45,408 bases of DNA, from assembly GCA_021604645.1 (NCBI GenBank), contig BQJJ01000018.1, forward strand, positions 1 through 45,408, written 5' to 3'. Position 1 is the stretch's first letter, and the number at the start of each line of letters is the position of its first letter. The position numbers and the translations under genes were made by a program. Under the pieces are notes generated by a model, which saw nothing but the letters and a program-made list of their open reading frames with translations, made no database searches and was not told the origin of the DNA. The DNA comes from Methyloligella sp. (GTDB lineage Bacteria > Pseudomonadota > Alphaproteobacteria > Rhizobiales > HXMU1428-3). Below are positions 8,520 through 18,140 of the stretch, one piece after another.

Positions 8520-10937
8520 TTATTGTTCAGACTGCGCAACCTGATTAATATCAGTCTGCCCCAGCCTCATTTGCCAAAACAATAACAACAGCAACAAAGC
8601 AAATGCCGGCAAATACAGCCACTTCGGTGATAACCGGTCCGGATTTTCAAGTTGCACCTGTTCAATCACATCCCCAAAATTCAGTCCGGCTTTTTTAGCC
8701 AATCCAATAAAATTAAGGTTAGATACATCAATCCCACCTTTATCATTCAAAGATCCTGTTATTCCCAATCGCTTAAGTGTAACCACACCTTGCTTGTGAG
8801 CATCAGTGAGCGTCTTTGGCTTTCTCTCATCACTCATCTTCACAGTCACCCATTTACGCGCATCCTCACGCTGCGAGTAATAATAAAGCCGCAAATTCTC
8901 CCCCTTAACACCTTGCGTAAGGGCCAAAGGAGCAACAGGAACAAAAGTCGGAGAAATCTTATTCATAAAAAAGTCTGGACGGAAACAAAGACAACACACA
9001 ACAAAAAGCAAGCCCATTTGAGCTAAATTCAACCGCCCAAACATCCATCTAAAACTCAAAGAGGTAAACGCTAAAATCCCTGCCAATGAGGCAATAAAGA
9101 TCAAACACCCTTCCCAAAAAGACGTCACATTCAAAAGCAATAAATCGAGATTAAAAATAAACACAAACGGTAATATCGCCGTCCGTATAGAATAGAAAAA
9201 TGCTTGAAAGCCTGTCTTCATCGGATCCCCTTTAGAGATCCCAGCTGCCGCATAGGCGGACAGCGCAACCGGCGGTGTCACATCCGCCATCAAACCAAAG
9301 TAAAATACAAACAAATGCGCCGCAATGAGCGGCACCTCTAAACCAACACTCGCTCCAACTTTAGCAATCACAGGCACCATAAGCGTCGCCACCACCAGAT
9401 AATTAGCCGTGGTTGGTAGTCCCATCCCCAAGATAAGAGAAATAACCGCCACCAAAATAAGGAGAAGATATAAATTCCCCATCGACAATTGCTCAACAAT
9501 ACTCGTCAAAGCGTTTGACAAACCAGATTGCCCAACAGCACCAACAATGATCCCGGCCGCCGCCAATGCAAGCGCCACAGAGACCATATTCTTCGCCCCT
9601 TGAATGAGCCCCTCAATTATAATAACTACCCCCTGCTTAAGCCCCTGAGCAACATTGTCACGAGCAAAAAGCACCTCACGAACAAGTAGAATTCCCATTA
9701 AGAAAATAATCGCCCAAAAAACCGCACTCCCTGTTGTCATCCGCGCGCCGACAAGCAAGTAAATCATCAATACAAGCGGTAAAAGATAATACCCCTGGCC
9801 CTTGATCAATTGCCAAGCCGTCATAAGCTTCCCATCCGAAACGCCTGACGGACGTACAGGCTTCAGCCCCAAACGCTGCGCTTCTAAGTCAGCAATATAA
9901 AACAACGCGATATATGAAATCACCGCTGGCACAAACGCATGATAGATCACATCGAAATAACTGATCCCCAAAAGCTCAGCCATAACAAACGCCGCAGCAC
10001 CCATAATGGGCGGCATGATCTGTCCGTTAATAGACGCCGCCACTTCAATAGCCCCAGCGCGTTCAGCTGAAAGACCCGTGCGCTTCATTAAAGGGATAGT
10101 AAACGTGCCTGTAGTCACTGTGTTCGCTATAGAAGACCCAGAGACCATTCCCGTCATCCCGGAAGCAAGTACAGCCGCCTTTGCAGGCCCACCACGATAG
10201 CGGCCAACCAAACTAAGCGCCAAGTCCATAAAAAATTGTCCCGCTCCTGCCCGGTCAAGCAAAGCCCCAAACACCACAAACAAAAAGATAAACCGAACAG
10301 CCACATCAATCGGAATGCCAAACACACCCTGATCCGTCAGCCACTGATAATTCGCTAGCCCAGTTAACCCGACACCCTTATGAGCGATCAAATCTGGCAT
10401 GTAGGGACCAAAATAAGAATAAAGCAAAAAGACAAGCCCAACGATTGCTAAAGGCAAGCCAATAGCCCGCCGTGTTGCCTCAAGTAATAACCCAAGACCA
10501 ATCCACCCTAAAACCGCTTCATAAGGGACTACATATCCAAAAACTTCCGTTTTGGCGATTAAGCCAGCTCGTGTAGAAATCGCCTCATAATTCCCCCACA
10601 CATATAGCGCAGAAAAAACGGAAAGAACGCCCAAAGCCAACGAAAGATAAGAAGGACGCCCCAATCCATCAGGCCTGTTAAAAACAGCTCCAAAACTCAA
10701 AAAACAAAGCGCAAAAGCAAAGCCAAGATGTATTCCGCGCGCTGCAATACCAGTTGGCAAACCAACCTCAAGCCAAAACGGAAACGGAGACGCAATCCAA
10801 AGCTGAAAAAATGCCCACAAAAGCGCGATACCAGCAACCATAAGGGCGTACGGTTCAGCCAAATGAAAATCACCACGCTCTTTATCAAGCGCCGAAACAA
10901 CATCCTTATTCAACACATCTTCTTTGTGAGAAACCAT
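8520..10937 (-). CDS. TRAP transporter fused permease (4TM/12TM, TAXI type) with DUF3394 C-terminus
   Basis: An inner-membrane protein of 805 residues combining the small (DctQ-like) and large (DctM) TRAP permease parts in one chain, as is usual for TAXI-type systems. It uses ion gradients to import a ligand delivered by the periplasmic protein encoded just upstream on the same strand. The DctM core is rich in glycine helices (SGMTGMVSGSSIANTVTTG; LILGMGLPTTANYLVVA). About 180 C-terminal residues after the core form a DUF3394-like region ending in two hydrophobic segments. The substrate cannot be read from sequence; characterised TAXI systems move glutamate or other carboxylates. The gap to the binding-protein gene holds a terminator-like hairpin. 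Confidence 0.93.
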   Translation of the reverse strand: MVSHKEDVLNKDVVSALDKERGDFHLAEPYALMVAGIALLWAFFQLWIASPFPFWLEVGLPTGIAARGIHLGFAFALCFLSFGAVFNRPDGLGRPSYLSLALGVLSVFSALYVWGNYEAISTRAGLIAKTEVFGYVVPYEAVLGWIGLGLLLEATRRAIGLPLAIVGLVFLLYSYFGPYMPDLIAHKGVGLTGLANYQWLTDQGVFGIPIDVAVRFIFLFVVFGALLDRAGAGQFFMDLALSLVGRYRGGPAKAAVLASGMTGMVSGSSIANTVTTGTFTIPLMKRTGLSAERAGAIEVAASINGQIMPPIMGAAAFVMAELLGISYFDVIYHAFVPAVISYIALFYIADLEAQRLGLKPVRPSGVSDGKLMTAWQLIKGQGYYLLPLVLMIYLLVGARMTTGSAVFWAIIFLMGILLVREVLFARDNVAQGLKQGVVIIIEGLIQGAKNMVSVALALAAAGIIVGAVGQSGLSNALTSIVEQLSMGNLYLLLILVAVISLILGMGLPTTANYLVVATLMVPVIAKVGASVGLEVPLIAAHLFVFYFGLMADVTPPVALSAYAAAGISKGDPMKTGFQAFFYSIRTAILPFVFIFNLDLLLLNVTSFWEGCLIFIASLAGILAFTSLSFRWMFGRLNLAQMGLLFVVCCLCFRPDFFMNKISPTFVPVAPLALTQGVKGENLRLYYYSQREDARKWVTVKMSDERKPKTLTDAHKQGVVTLKRLGITGSLNDKGGIDVSNLNFIGLAKKAGLNFGDVIEQVQLENPDRLSPKWLYLPAFALLLLLLFWQMRLGQTDINQVAQSEQ

Positions 10938-11023
10938 GTATGTATTGCCCCAATCATTACCTTAAAAACAAGTTCATCGAAAAATTAACTGAAGCACCCT
11001 TATTTAAAAAGTGCAAGAACCAT

Positions 11024-11063
11024 AAAAAAAAGAGGCCCCTCAAATGAATGAGAAACCTCTTTT
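11024..11063 (-). terminator. Hairpin with T-run between TAXI binding-protein and permease genes
   Basis: On the minus strand AAAAGAGG and CCTCTTTT frame an inner CTCA/TGAG stem, followed by a T-run. It sits directly after the stop of the binding-protein gene and before the permease, so it probably stops part of the transcripts and keeps the binding protein in excess over the membrane protein. Confidence 0.7.
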
Positions 11064-11088
11064 CAAATCTTGTAAGGGCAAAATAGAT

Positions 11089-12090
11089 TTATTTAATCCA
11101 GCCTTTTTCTTTGTAATATTTCAAAGCCCCAGGATGCAGCGGCGCGGATAAACCATCCTTTACCATAGTCTTAGGATCAAGCACCCGAAATGCTGGATGA
11201 TACTTCTTAAAATCGTCAAGTCCTTCAAAAACAGCTTTCACAAGACCATAAACAACTTTGTCAGAGACATCTGCCCGTGTCACCAAAGTCGCCCGCGGCC
11301 CAAAAGTCGTAACATCTTCTGTCACCGTTGAGTAAGTCCCAGTTGGAATTTTGGTAAAGTTAAAAAACGGGCGCTCATCAACTAACTTTTTAACCGGAGC
11401 GTCTGTTAAAGAAATAATCCGAGCCTCACAGCCATCGGTTGCTTGCGACACACCCGCATTTGGAAAACCAACAGAATAACCAAACGCATCAATATTCCCA
11501 TTACAAAGCGCACCAGCTTGCTCGGTGGAGTTTAGTTCAGTTGCAAGAGAAAAATAACTTTTATCAACGCCATAAGCCTTCATTAAAGTTTCAAATGTGC
11601 CCCGTTGACCAGAACCAGCATTGCCGATATTCACGCGTTTTCCTTTAAGGTCAGCCCATGATTTTATGCCAGAGCCCTTAGCAACTAAAATCTGAAACGG
11701 TTCCGCATGTAAGGAAAAAACAGCGCGAATGCTCTCTAACTGATTGCCCTTAAACTTACTGGTTCCCTTATAGGCATGATATTGCCAATCAGATTGAGCA
11801 ACACCAAAATCAAGCTCTTTTGAGCGAATAGCATTGATATTATAAATCGAGCCACCAGAAGATGGCGCATTACACCGAACAGCATCTCCATTTTTATTGG
11901 CAGCCTTGTTCATCAAGTCGCAAATCTTATTCCCAGCAACAAAATAAACCCCTGTTGGGCCACCAGTTCCAATTGAAACAAATATTTTTTCAGCCTTTGC
12001 AAGTGAAACAGAACTGGCAAAAACCAGCCCGCAGCTAAGCAAACCACCCACTAAGCTCTTAAGTATCCCAGCTTTCTTAACGACGCTCAT
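11089..12090 (-). CDS. TAXI-family TRAP transporter periplasmic binding protein
   Basis: A 333-residue solute receptor with an N-terminal signal peptide (cleavage near SLAKA-EK). The mature start VSIGTGGPTGVYFVAG is the hallmark of TAXI binding proteins (TRAP-associated extracytoplasmic immunogenic), and LKGKRVNIGNAGSG is the second conserved segment. It captures the ligand for the fused permease downstream. AGAGG lies 7 nt before the ATG. The upstream region carries a perfect inverted repeat at 12147-12170 over a TTGACA, a likely operator. The ligand is unknown. Confidence 0.93.
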   Translation of the reverse strand: MSVVKKAGILKSLVGGLLSCGLVFASSVSLAKAEKIFVSIGTGGPTGVYFVAGNKICDLMNKAANKNGDAVRCNAPSSGGSIYNINAIRSKELDFGVAQSDWQYHAYKGTSKFKGNQLESIRAVFSLHAEPFQILVAKGSGIKSWADLKGKRVNIGNAGSGQRGTFETLMKAYGVDKSYFSLATELNSTEQAGALCNGNIDAFGYSVGFPNAGVSQATDGCEARIISLTDAPVKKLVDERPFFNFTKIPTGTYSTVTEDVTTFGPRATLVTRADVSDKVVYGLVKAVFEGLDDFKKYHPAFRVLDPKTMVKDGLSAPLHPGALKYYKEKGWIK

Positions 12091-12146
12091 CTCATAACCT
12101 CTTGATATAAATGAAGATTTTTTCGTGTCTTTCTTATTCGTTCTCA

Positions 12147-12170
12147 GACATAAAATTAGTACTTTATGTC
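12147..12170 (-). promoter_or_regulatory. Inverted-repeat operator candidate over the TAXI-TRAP promoter
   Basis: Perfect 8-bp arms GACATAAA and TTTATGTC with an 8-bp spacer, about 60-80 bp upstream of the binding-protein start. The right arm overlaps TTGACA (minus strand, 12168-12173), a -35 candidate. A dimeric regulator would fit this layout; none is encoded next to it. Confidence 0.5.
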
Positions 12171-12218
12171 AAAATCACGATAGCCAAAAAAATTAGAAGA
12201 AAGAAGGCTTTAAAAAAA

Positions 12219-12620
12219 TTATCTGCTCTGCCCAGCCTCTTCAAGCTCAGCTAAATAAGTTGGCCAAAGTTCGCCATGTTCCGAACCAAGCTTGTGCAAA
12301 TAGACCCAGCTATAAAACCCGGTTTTATGACCATCACTAAATTGAATTCGGACCGCATAATTCCCAACCGGTTCAACATCAGTAATGAGCACCATTTTTT
12401 TGCCAAACTGTAACTTTCGCTCAGCTTCGCTATGCCCCTGCACCTCAGCACTCGGGCTGTAAACACGCAAATATTCAGCTGACAATTCATAAGTATTTTC
12501 AGCAAAAGTAACCGTGAGTAAATCCCTCGAATGAGAAAGCCGAATTTCGCTCGGCACAAGCTGATCATTAATTGACTGATCAACTTTCGTCACATCAGAA
12601 GTTCCATTCCCAGAAGTCAT
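12219..12620 (-). CDS. DUF971 (GBBH-like N-terminal domain) protein
   Basis: A small soluble protein of 133 residues. The pattern IRLSHSRDLLTVTFAENTYELSAEYLRVYSPSAEVQ... followed by VGNYAVRIQFSDGHKTGFYSW matches the DUF971/GBBH-like N-terminal domain. These domains often accompany Mrp/ApbC iron-sulfur carriers, and here the gene is 82 bp downstream of mrp on the same strand. AAGGGA precedes the ATG. The biochemical role of stand-alone DUF971 proteins is not established; an accessory role in Fe-S delivery is inference from context. Confidence 0.85.
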   Translation of the reverse strand: MTSGNGTSDVTKVDQSINDQLVPSEIRLSHSRDLLTVTFAENTYELSAEYLRVYSPSAEVQGHSEAERKLQFGKKMVLITDVEPVGNYAVRIQFSDGHKTGFYSWVYLHKLGSEHGELWPTYLAELEEAGQSR

Positions 12621-12702
12621 GGATAAAATCCCTTCATTAAGGCTTTAGCCTTCAGCTCATAGTCCATTCGACTATAGCTATTAAGTAACTAGGGGTTAGC
12701 CC

Positions 12703-13875
12703 CTACTCAATCACAATCTTTGGTGCTGCAACTCTTGTATCTTCACCTTGAGAATCAAGAGATGCCCAAATTTTCGCAGCTATCTCTAGGTACGCTTGTG
12801 CTTCCGCACTCTCAGGATTTGACGCCACAATAGGCCGGCCAGCATCAGACGTTTCACGAATATCCATATGCAATGGAATTTGCCCTAAGAAGTCAGCACC
12901 AATCTTAAGGGCTTCTTCTTTCGCACCACCATGACCAAAAATGTCAGAACGCTCACCACAAGACGGGCATAGAAAATAGCTCATATTTTCAACTAGGCCC
13001 AAAATAGGAATATTCACCTGAGCAAACATATTAATGCCCTTGCGTGCATCAATCAGCGCCAGGTCCTGCGGCGTTGAAACAATAACAGCGCCAGAAAGGG
13101 GTGTTTGCTGGGCAATTGTCAGTTGAACATCACCAGTCCCTGGTGGCATATCAATAACCAAAACATCCAAAGGCGCCCAGGTGACCTGATTGATCATTTG
13201 GCCAAGTGCCGACATAACCATTGGCCCACGCCACACAACCGGCGTTCCTTCTGCCACCATAAAGCCCATGGACATAACTTTCACACCATAAGCTTCTAAA
13301 GCGATGATTTCATTGTTCGGTCCGGTTTGTGGTTCTTCATTTAGTCCAAGCAAACGCGGCATAGACGGCCCATAAACATCAGCATCCAAAATGCCAACAT
13401 TCAAACCCTGAGCTTTAAGGCCCATAGCTATGTTTACAGATGTAGTTGATTTCCCAACACCGCCCTTGCCAGAGGCAACAGCAATAACATGACGCACACC
13501 AGGAATGGCTTGTCCAGCAGCTGCTTGTTGGCCACCACCACCTTGAGGCCCTCCGCCAGCCTGACTTTTAGATTCCCCATTTGCCTGACCATTCGCGTGC
13601 CCGTTAGCCTGAGATCCATTTGATTTCTGTCGTTCAGCAGTAATTGTCACACCAACTGAAGACACATCATCAAGGGCGCCAACAACATCTTCGGCTTTCC
13701 GGCAATAGGGCTCTAATTTTTGCGGGTCTTCATTGCCCGCATCAAGGGCAAAATAAACCTTACCATTGGCAATCACCACTTCAGAAACCAGACCACGGTC
13801 AACAATATTGTCACCGCCTTCAAATTCAATCGACTTTAATGCGTCTAGTATTTTCTCTTTCGTGAGACCGGCCAT
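12703..13875 (-). CDS. apbC: Mrp/ApbC iron-sulfur cluster carrier ATPase
   Basis: A P-loop scaffold or carrier thought to pass Fe-S clusters to apoproteins in the cytoplasm. The N-terminal ~80 residues form a MIP18/DUF59 domain, followed by a glycine/glutamine-rich linker (about 84-122). The deviant Walker A GKGGVGKST is at 136-144, and the cluster-binding CPSC is at 303-306. At 390 residues it is of usual length. I place the start at 13875, which has AGGGAG just upstream and gives MAGLTKEKIL; the frame stays open upstream to 14010, but that extension is hydrophobic, unlike the family, and lacks a ribosome binding site. A DUF971 gene follows. Confidence 0.93.
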   Translation of the reverse strand: MAGLTKEKILDALKSIEFEGGDNIVDRGLVSEVVIANGKVYFALDAGNEDPQKLEPYCRKAEDVVGALDDVSSVGVTITAERQKSNGSQANGHANGQANGESKSQAGGGPQGGGGQQAAAGQAIPGVRHVIAVASGKGGVGKSTTSVNIAMGLKAQGLNVGILDADVYGPSMPRLLGLNEEPQTGPNNEIIALEAYGVKVMSMGFMVAEGTPVVWRGPMVMSALGQMINQVTWAPLDVLVIDMPPGTGDVQLTIAQQTPLSGAVIVSTPQDLALIDARKGINMFAQVNIPILGLVENMSYFLCPSCGERSDIFGHGGAKEEALKIGADFLGQIPLHMDIRETSDAGRPIVASNPESAEAQAYLEIAAKIWASLDSQGEDTRVAAPKIVIE

Positions 13876-14146
13876 CAATGGCTCCCTTTCTAAAAATAAA
13901 TCAAATGCAACAAAGCTAAAAAACGATAACTTTGAAAACAAGCACTTCAAATAAAGTGAAGCTATATTTACGCTCTTGACATATAAATAGCTAGATGTAA
14001 CCAATTTCAAGCATAAAGGCTCAAAAAAGCTGCATTAATTCGTCTAAAAAACAACGGATAAAACAACAAAACAAATGAGACGCAGCTTTTAATTGTTTAT
14101 GGTAAAATATTAAAGATCACCAAAAAACTAACTGATTGAAATCAAA

Positions 14147-15421
14147 ATGGCTCCAAAACAAATTGATGATTGCTTCCTGCACGACAAAGATCGCCTCACA
14201 CACAAAGAAGCCCTGAATATCCTCAAAACCAACCTGAGCCCACTTTACACAACAGATACAATAAACATTAATGAAGCTGATAATCGCGTGCTAGCTGAAG
14301 ATATAAAAGCCCCGCGCCCAATCCCCGCACACAGAAACGCTGCAGTCGACGGCTATGCCTTCGCCTATGACGAATACTCAAAAAATCAAGGCACAACCTT
14401 TCCTGTGAGTGAAAGAGTGATCGCCGGTGCACCCTTAATTGAAACAACACAAGAAAATTCAACAACACGTATCTTCACTGGGGCAGTCATGCCATCAGAT
14501 CTTGATACAGTGGTTATGCAAGAAGATGTGACATTAAAGGAAACACCAGATGGGCAAACGTCAGTCACGATCCCACCAGGCCTAAAACAAGGCGCCAATT
14601 GCCGCCAGGCCGGAGAAGACACTGCTGAAAACAGCATCATTGTAGAAAAACAAACAAAATTAACCAGCCGTCACATCGCCGCAATAGCTTCCGCCGGCAT
14701 AGATGAGCTCAAAGTTCACCAAAAACCCAAAGTCGCCATTCTCTCAACTGGCAATGAAATCTTATCAGCAGGTGATGAGTTCCATTTAGGCAAAGTTTAT
14801 GACTCAAACCGGCCCATGCTAAAGTCACTCATCAAATCCCAGCAAGCAGGTTTAACAGACCTCGGCATCATCAAAGATAACCCCGGCGACATTCAAAATG
14901 CACTCATGGAAGCTGCCAAAACCCATGATGTCATCATCACCTCAGGCGGCGCAAGCAAAGGCGAAGAAGATCATATAATTACAAGCCTGCAAAAACTCGG
15001 CAAACAACATATGTGGCAACTCGCCATCAAACCGGGCCGCCCCATGAGCTTTGGTCAAATTGGTGACATGCTATTTATAGGCCTGCCCGGCAATCCGGTT
15101 GCCGCTTTTATTTGCTTTTTCCTTTATGGCATCCCGATTATAAATCGACTTTCAGGACAAGAATGGCAAAGCCCGCACAAGTTTCAAGTTCTTGCAAATT
15201 TTGAAATCTTAAACAAAAAGCCCGACCGCCGCGAGTTTTTACGCGGAACCTTAAGAACAGAAAACGGCATAACCTCTGTTGATAAATTCAACCAGGATGG
15301 CTCCGGCATCATCCGCTCCCTCACAACAGCTGACGGCCTCATTGAGATTGACGAAGCCACCACAAGCGTCAACAAAGGCGATCCTATAACCTTCATCCCC
15401 TTCGCCCAAAACGCAATATAA
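14147..15421 (+). CDS. moeA: Molybdopterin molybdenumtransferase
   Basis: Inserts molybdate into adenylylated molybdopterin, the last step of Mo-cofactor synthesis. The 424 residues show the family landmarks in order: PAHRNAAVDGYAF (about 63-75), TRIFTGAVMP, ILSTGNEIL, SGGASKGEEDHI and IKPGRPMSFG followed by LFIGLPGNPVAAF. The C-terminal domain IV is present. The gene is alone on its strand, divergent from apbC, with no other molybdenum genes in the window. The ATG is chosen because the N-terminus before the first motif has typical length. Confidence 0.93.
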   Translation: MAPKQIDDCFLHDKDRLTHKEALNILKTNLSPLYTTDTININEADNRVLAEDIKAPRPIPAHRNAAVDGYAFAYDEYSKNQGTTFPVSERVIAGAPLIETTQENSTTRIFTGAVMPSDLDTVVMQEDVTLKETPDGQTSVTIPPGLKQGANCRQAGEDTAENSIIVEKQTKLTSRHIAAIASAGIDELKVHQKPKVAILSTGNEILSAGDEFHLGKVYDSNRPMLKSLIKSQQAGLTDLGIIKDNPGDIQNALMEAAKTHDVIITSGGASKGEEDHIITSLQKLGKQHMWQLAIKPGRPMSFGQIGDMLFIGLPGNPVAAFICFFLYGIPIINRLSGQEWQSPHKFQVLANFEILNKKPDRREFLRGTLRTENGITSVDKFNQDGSGIIRSLTTADGLIEIDEATTSVNKGDPITFIPFAQNAI

Positions 15422-15456
15422 GAATACCTAAATAAATTATAAATTCGATATACAAA

Positions 15457-15575
15457 GAAGGAGTGACGCCACTTCGGCGTCAGGACATGGCGAAACGCCA
15501 GTGAAGCCCGGCGTGAGCGCCGCCCCTCGGAGGCCCAAGTGCCTTTAGCGCTTGGAATAGCCGTGAGAGAAAAAA
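15457..15575 (+). repeat. Structured dispersed element, copy A
   Basis: Stems read on the plus strand: P1 GACGCC/GGCGTC (15465-15481), P2 TGGCG/CGCCA (15488-15500), P3 CGGCG/CGCCG (15509-15522), P4 GGC/GCC (15532-15534 with 15560-15562) enclosing P5 CCAAGTGC/GCGCTTGG (15535-15555). Conserved unpaired blocks are GGACATG, CCCCTCGGAGG, AATA and GTGAGAG, followed by an A-run. Copies B (20736), C (34983) and the shorter D (19924) share the plan with different stem sequences. It lies upstream of the PBP gene. Confidence 0.85.
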
Positions 15576-15605
15576 GCGCGGTTGCAAGTGGGCAACCTGA
15601 AGCGC
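15576..15605 (+). repeat. Companion hairpin motif
   Basis: An outer GCGC/GCGC pair, an inner GGTTGC/GCAACC stem, loop AAGTGG, and an asymmetric TGAA bulge. The same plan, with changed but still pairing stems, recurs at 32289-32317, 32321-32347, 34895-34923 and (inner stem only) 35124-35145. Here it directly follows structured element A. Confidence 0.75.
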
Positions 15606-15695
15606 CACTAAGAAAGCCATAAAATAAACGCAAAAATAAGCCACACAAAAACGAACAAAGAAAAACCAATAGTTTTTAAGGCATAGGTCCTTCAC

Positions 15696-18128
15696 GTGTT
15701 AAGTTTTTTTCATGGCATAATTTCATTTTTGCATTGGCTGGCAAGTCTTGTTCAGGGCACCATTCGGCTGATCATCAGCGTGATTGTGTTTAACCCAAAT
15801 CTAGGCCCCTTGCGTTACATCACAGGCACCCTTTTCTTTTATTGTATTTTTGCGGTTTTTCTTGTCTATGTTTTTGCGCCTATCCGCGGCTGGGCTGGCT
15901 CCATCTGGCTCGGGCCCCAAATTCATTACGCCTCAGAGCGCTGGCTCGGCACGGCCATTTATGAAAAAGACGGCCACTTCATCGGCACCTTTGATCCGAA
16001 TATGGATTCAAAGCGCGACCTCAATACAAGCGGTAAACCCATCATCTTCGATGAGTTAAATTATACCGCCAACCCGGACCATAAATCCATTCCTGTCCAT
16101 ACCGTCCCCGATCATTTCTGGAGCTGCTTGACTTATCATGAAGACCGTCACCTGGGCGGCCTATTTAACCCGTTCGGCATAGACATCATCGGCGTCCTCA
16201 AAATTCCATACACAACCGCGATCCGCTCCTACAAAGCCAAGAAACTAGCCTTCGGTGTTGGCGGCTCCACCCTGCCCATGCAGTTGGTGCGCGTTTATCA
16301 CGCCGCCCCGCCAAGCAGAGGCGAAAACAGTTTTGATAAACTCCGCCGCAAAATGCTCGAATGGTGGAACGCACCCGTCTTCTTCTGGGAACTCACCAGA
16401 GGCGGCAATATGGAGCTCTTGAAACAATGGTCAGCCAATCACCTGTGGCTAGCGCACAGAACTGGTGGGCAAGACCTACAGGGCATCGAGATTACCTCCC
16501 GCATCATCTTCGGCAAACCAGCAACAGAGCTTACAACTGCTGAGCAATATCTACTGGCCTCGTCTGTGAACAAACCGATCATCCTGCTCAAAGGCTCAGA
16601 CAAACTCAATCAAGTCCGCCTCGATCGCTGGCGCTATGTAGCTGAAGTGCGCGCAAAAGCTTGCGCCACAAACTTGCTGGCAACTGATGAGCAAAAAAAA
16701 TCCGTCTTGTTTGATCTCACATTGCTGGCCAATGGCCCACCAGAGGCGCAGATCCAACCCAAGCTTCAAACAACTATAAAGAAGCAATTTCCGCATCTTG
16801 AAAAAGTCGCAAGAGCAAACCCAATTATGCGCGCCAACCTTCTTATCCCCGCTGCCCGCTATGCCGCGAGAGAAGAGATGAAAAACGCATACGGCTTCAA
16901 TTGGCGCCAATATGTGCGCGGCGTTGACCTCACGCTAGACGTCACTAAAAACCAACCCTTCCGCACAAAGGTCTGGGAAGCTTTAGAAAAACTACAAAAG
17001 AAATACGAAAAACAAATCAACACCGATTACACGCTGGACTTAAAAACCTTCAAAGACCCGGAAGCGGCAGACAAAATAATGCCAGATGTCATCATCGCCG
17101 CCGCCAACACCAAGGGTGAAATCGTCCGTTATTTTGAATCGAATGACATCGCAGCCTACTATGGCTCCCCTTATGCCCGCTCGAATGAAAATGGTAGATA
17201 TGAATCTGAGCGAGAGATCAGAGCCATCGCCTCAGTTGGCAAAATGATGGCCGCCATTGGCCTGGCCAACCAGGGCAAAGATACGCTGCAATCAATCTAT
17301 ATGGACAACCAAGCTCATGAAACCGACCTGAACACTTGCAGACGCAATGGCACACTCACCAAACCACGCCGCGCCGAAACCGCCTTTGCCTGCTCGCTGA
17401 ACCGTCCCCTAGAATGGCGCATGGCAAAGTACGGCCAAAAGGGCTCACAAACCATCATCGACAAATTCGGCTTCACCATGCCTTACGCACCCGATGCCCA
17501 ATCAAGGACACCAGCCTCTACTGCCATGGTACGCGGACTAGTCACCGCGTCGCCAAGAAAAGTGCATCAAATGTCGACTGTGATTTTGGCAAGCCTGACA
17601 GGCAAAGGAAATAACTCAATTCCATTGCCCTTTATGGTGAGAAACTTTCAAAGAACCGGCCTGCAAAACCCCTATGAGAAAAACACAGCAACCAGCTCCC
17701 TAGAGAGCAACACAGACATCATCCCAAACCGGGTCATCAGAGCCTCAGCCCGTCCGCGCCTCAAGCAATTTCTAAGCGCCCCGCTGTGCTACACCAGCGG
17801 CAACAAACGCCACGGAACATTGAAGCAAGTTTCAAACTGGTGCGCGGCGAGAAATAAAGATGTGAGATTGCATTTTGCTAAAACTGGCACTCAAGTGACA
17901 GTAGACGCTGACCAAACCGTAGACGTCTGGGTCTCCGGCGGCATTCAGTTCTCTAACGGGAAAGCCTATTCTTATGTGATTACGGTAGGGACAGGCAACA
18001 GAAACAGAGCCTGGGCCACCAAACTACACTCCTCCCAACTCGCTACTCCGCTACTCAAAACCCTCCTGAAAGAGCTACGGAATGATGCATTTAATAAGCG
18101 TGCTGTAAAAACAAGTCGAGCAAATTAA
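15696..18128 (+). CDS. Class A penicillin-binding protein (GT51 transglycosylase plus transpeptidase), divergent
   Basis: A bifunctional peptidoglycan synthase of 810 residues, anchored by N-terminal membrane helices (within residues 1-75). The GT51 glycosyltransferase part shows HEDRHLGG with catalytic Glu149, then GGSTLPMQLVR and TTAEQYLLASSVNKP. The transpeptidase part has all three motifs: SVGK with Ser513, SLN at 567-569 and KTG at 729-731. The GT51 motifs depart from the usual consensus (GGSTITQQ), so it is not a standard PBP1a or PBP1b. The start is GTG at 15696 with a weak AGG; the first helices support it. The last ~38 codons before its divergent C-terminus are duplicated at 18790-18904 with only synonymous differences, suggesting the 3' end was exchanged by recombination. 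Confidence 0.88.
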   Translation: MLSFFHGIISFLHWLASLVQGTIRLIISVIVFNPNLGPLRYITGTLFFYCIFAVFLVYVFAPIRGWAGSIWLGPQIHYASERWLGTAIYEKDGHFIGTFDPNMDSKRDLNTSGKPIIFDELNYTANPDHKSIPVHTVPDHFWSCLTYHEDRHLGGLFNPFGIDIIGVLKIPYTTAIRSYKAKKLAFGVGGSTLPMQLVRVYHAAPPSRGENSFDKLRRKMLEWWNAPVFFWELTRGGNMELLKQWSANHLWLAHRTGGQDLQGIEITSRIIFGKPATELTTAEQYLLASSVNKPIILLKGSDKLNQVRLDRWRYVAEVRAKACATNLLATDEQKKSVLFDLTLLANGPPEAQIQPKLQTTIKKQFPHLEKVARANPIMRANLLIPAARYAAREEMKNAYGFNWRQYVRGVDLTLDVTKNQPFRTKVWEALEKLQKKYEKQINTDYTLDLKTFKDPEAADKIMPDVIIAAANTKGEIVRYFESNDIAAYYGSPYARSNENGRYESEREIRAIASVGKMMAAIGLANQGKDTLQSIYMDNQAHETDLNTCRRNGTLTKPRRAETAFACSLNRPLEWRMAKYGQKGSQTIIDKFGFTMPYAPDAQSRTPASTAMVRGLVTASPRKVHQMSTVILASLTGKGNNSIPLPFMVRNFQRTGLQNPYEKNTATSSLESNTDIIPNRVIRASARPRLKQFLSAPLCYTSGNKRHGTLKQVSNWCAARNKDVRLHFAKTGTQVTVDADQTVDVWVSGGIQFSNGKAYSYVITVGTGNRNRAWATKLHSSQLATPLLKTLLKELRNDAFNKRAVKTSRAN

Positions 18129-18140
18129 ATAAGAAATATA

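Noticed and set aside
15480-15695. Minus-strand open frames over the structured elements (also 20601-20864 and 34974-35255), giving similar PPRGGA...SCPS peptides
   Set aside because: The peptide similarity comes from the shared structured element; stems covary at the nucleotide level and the frames lack conserved starts, so these are not proteins.
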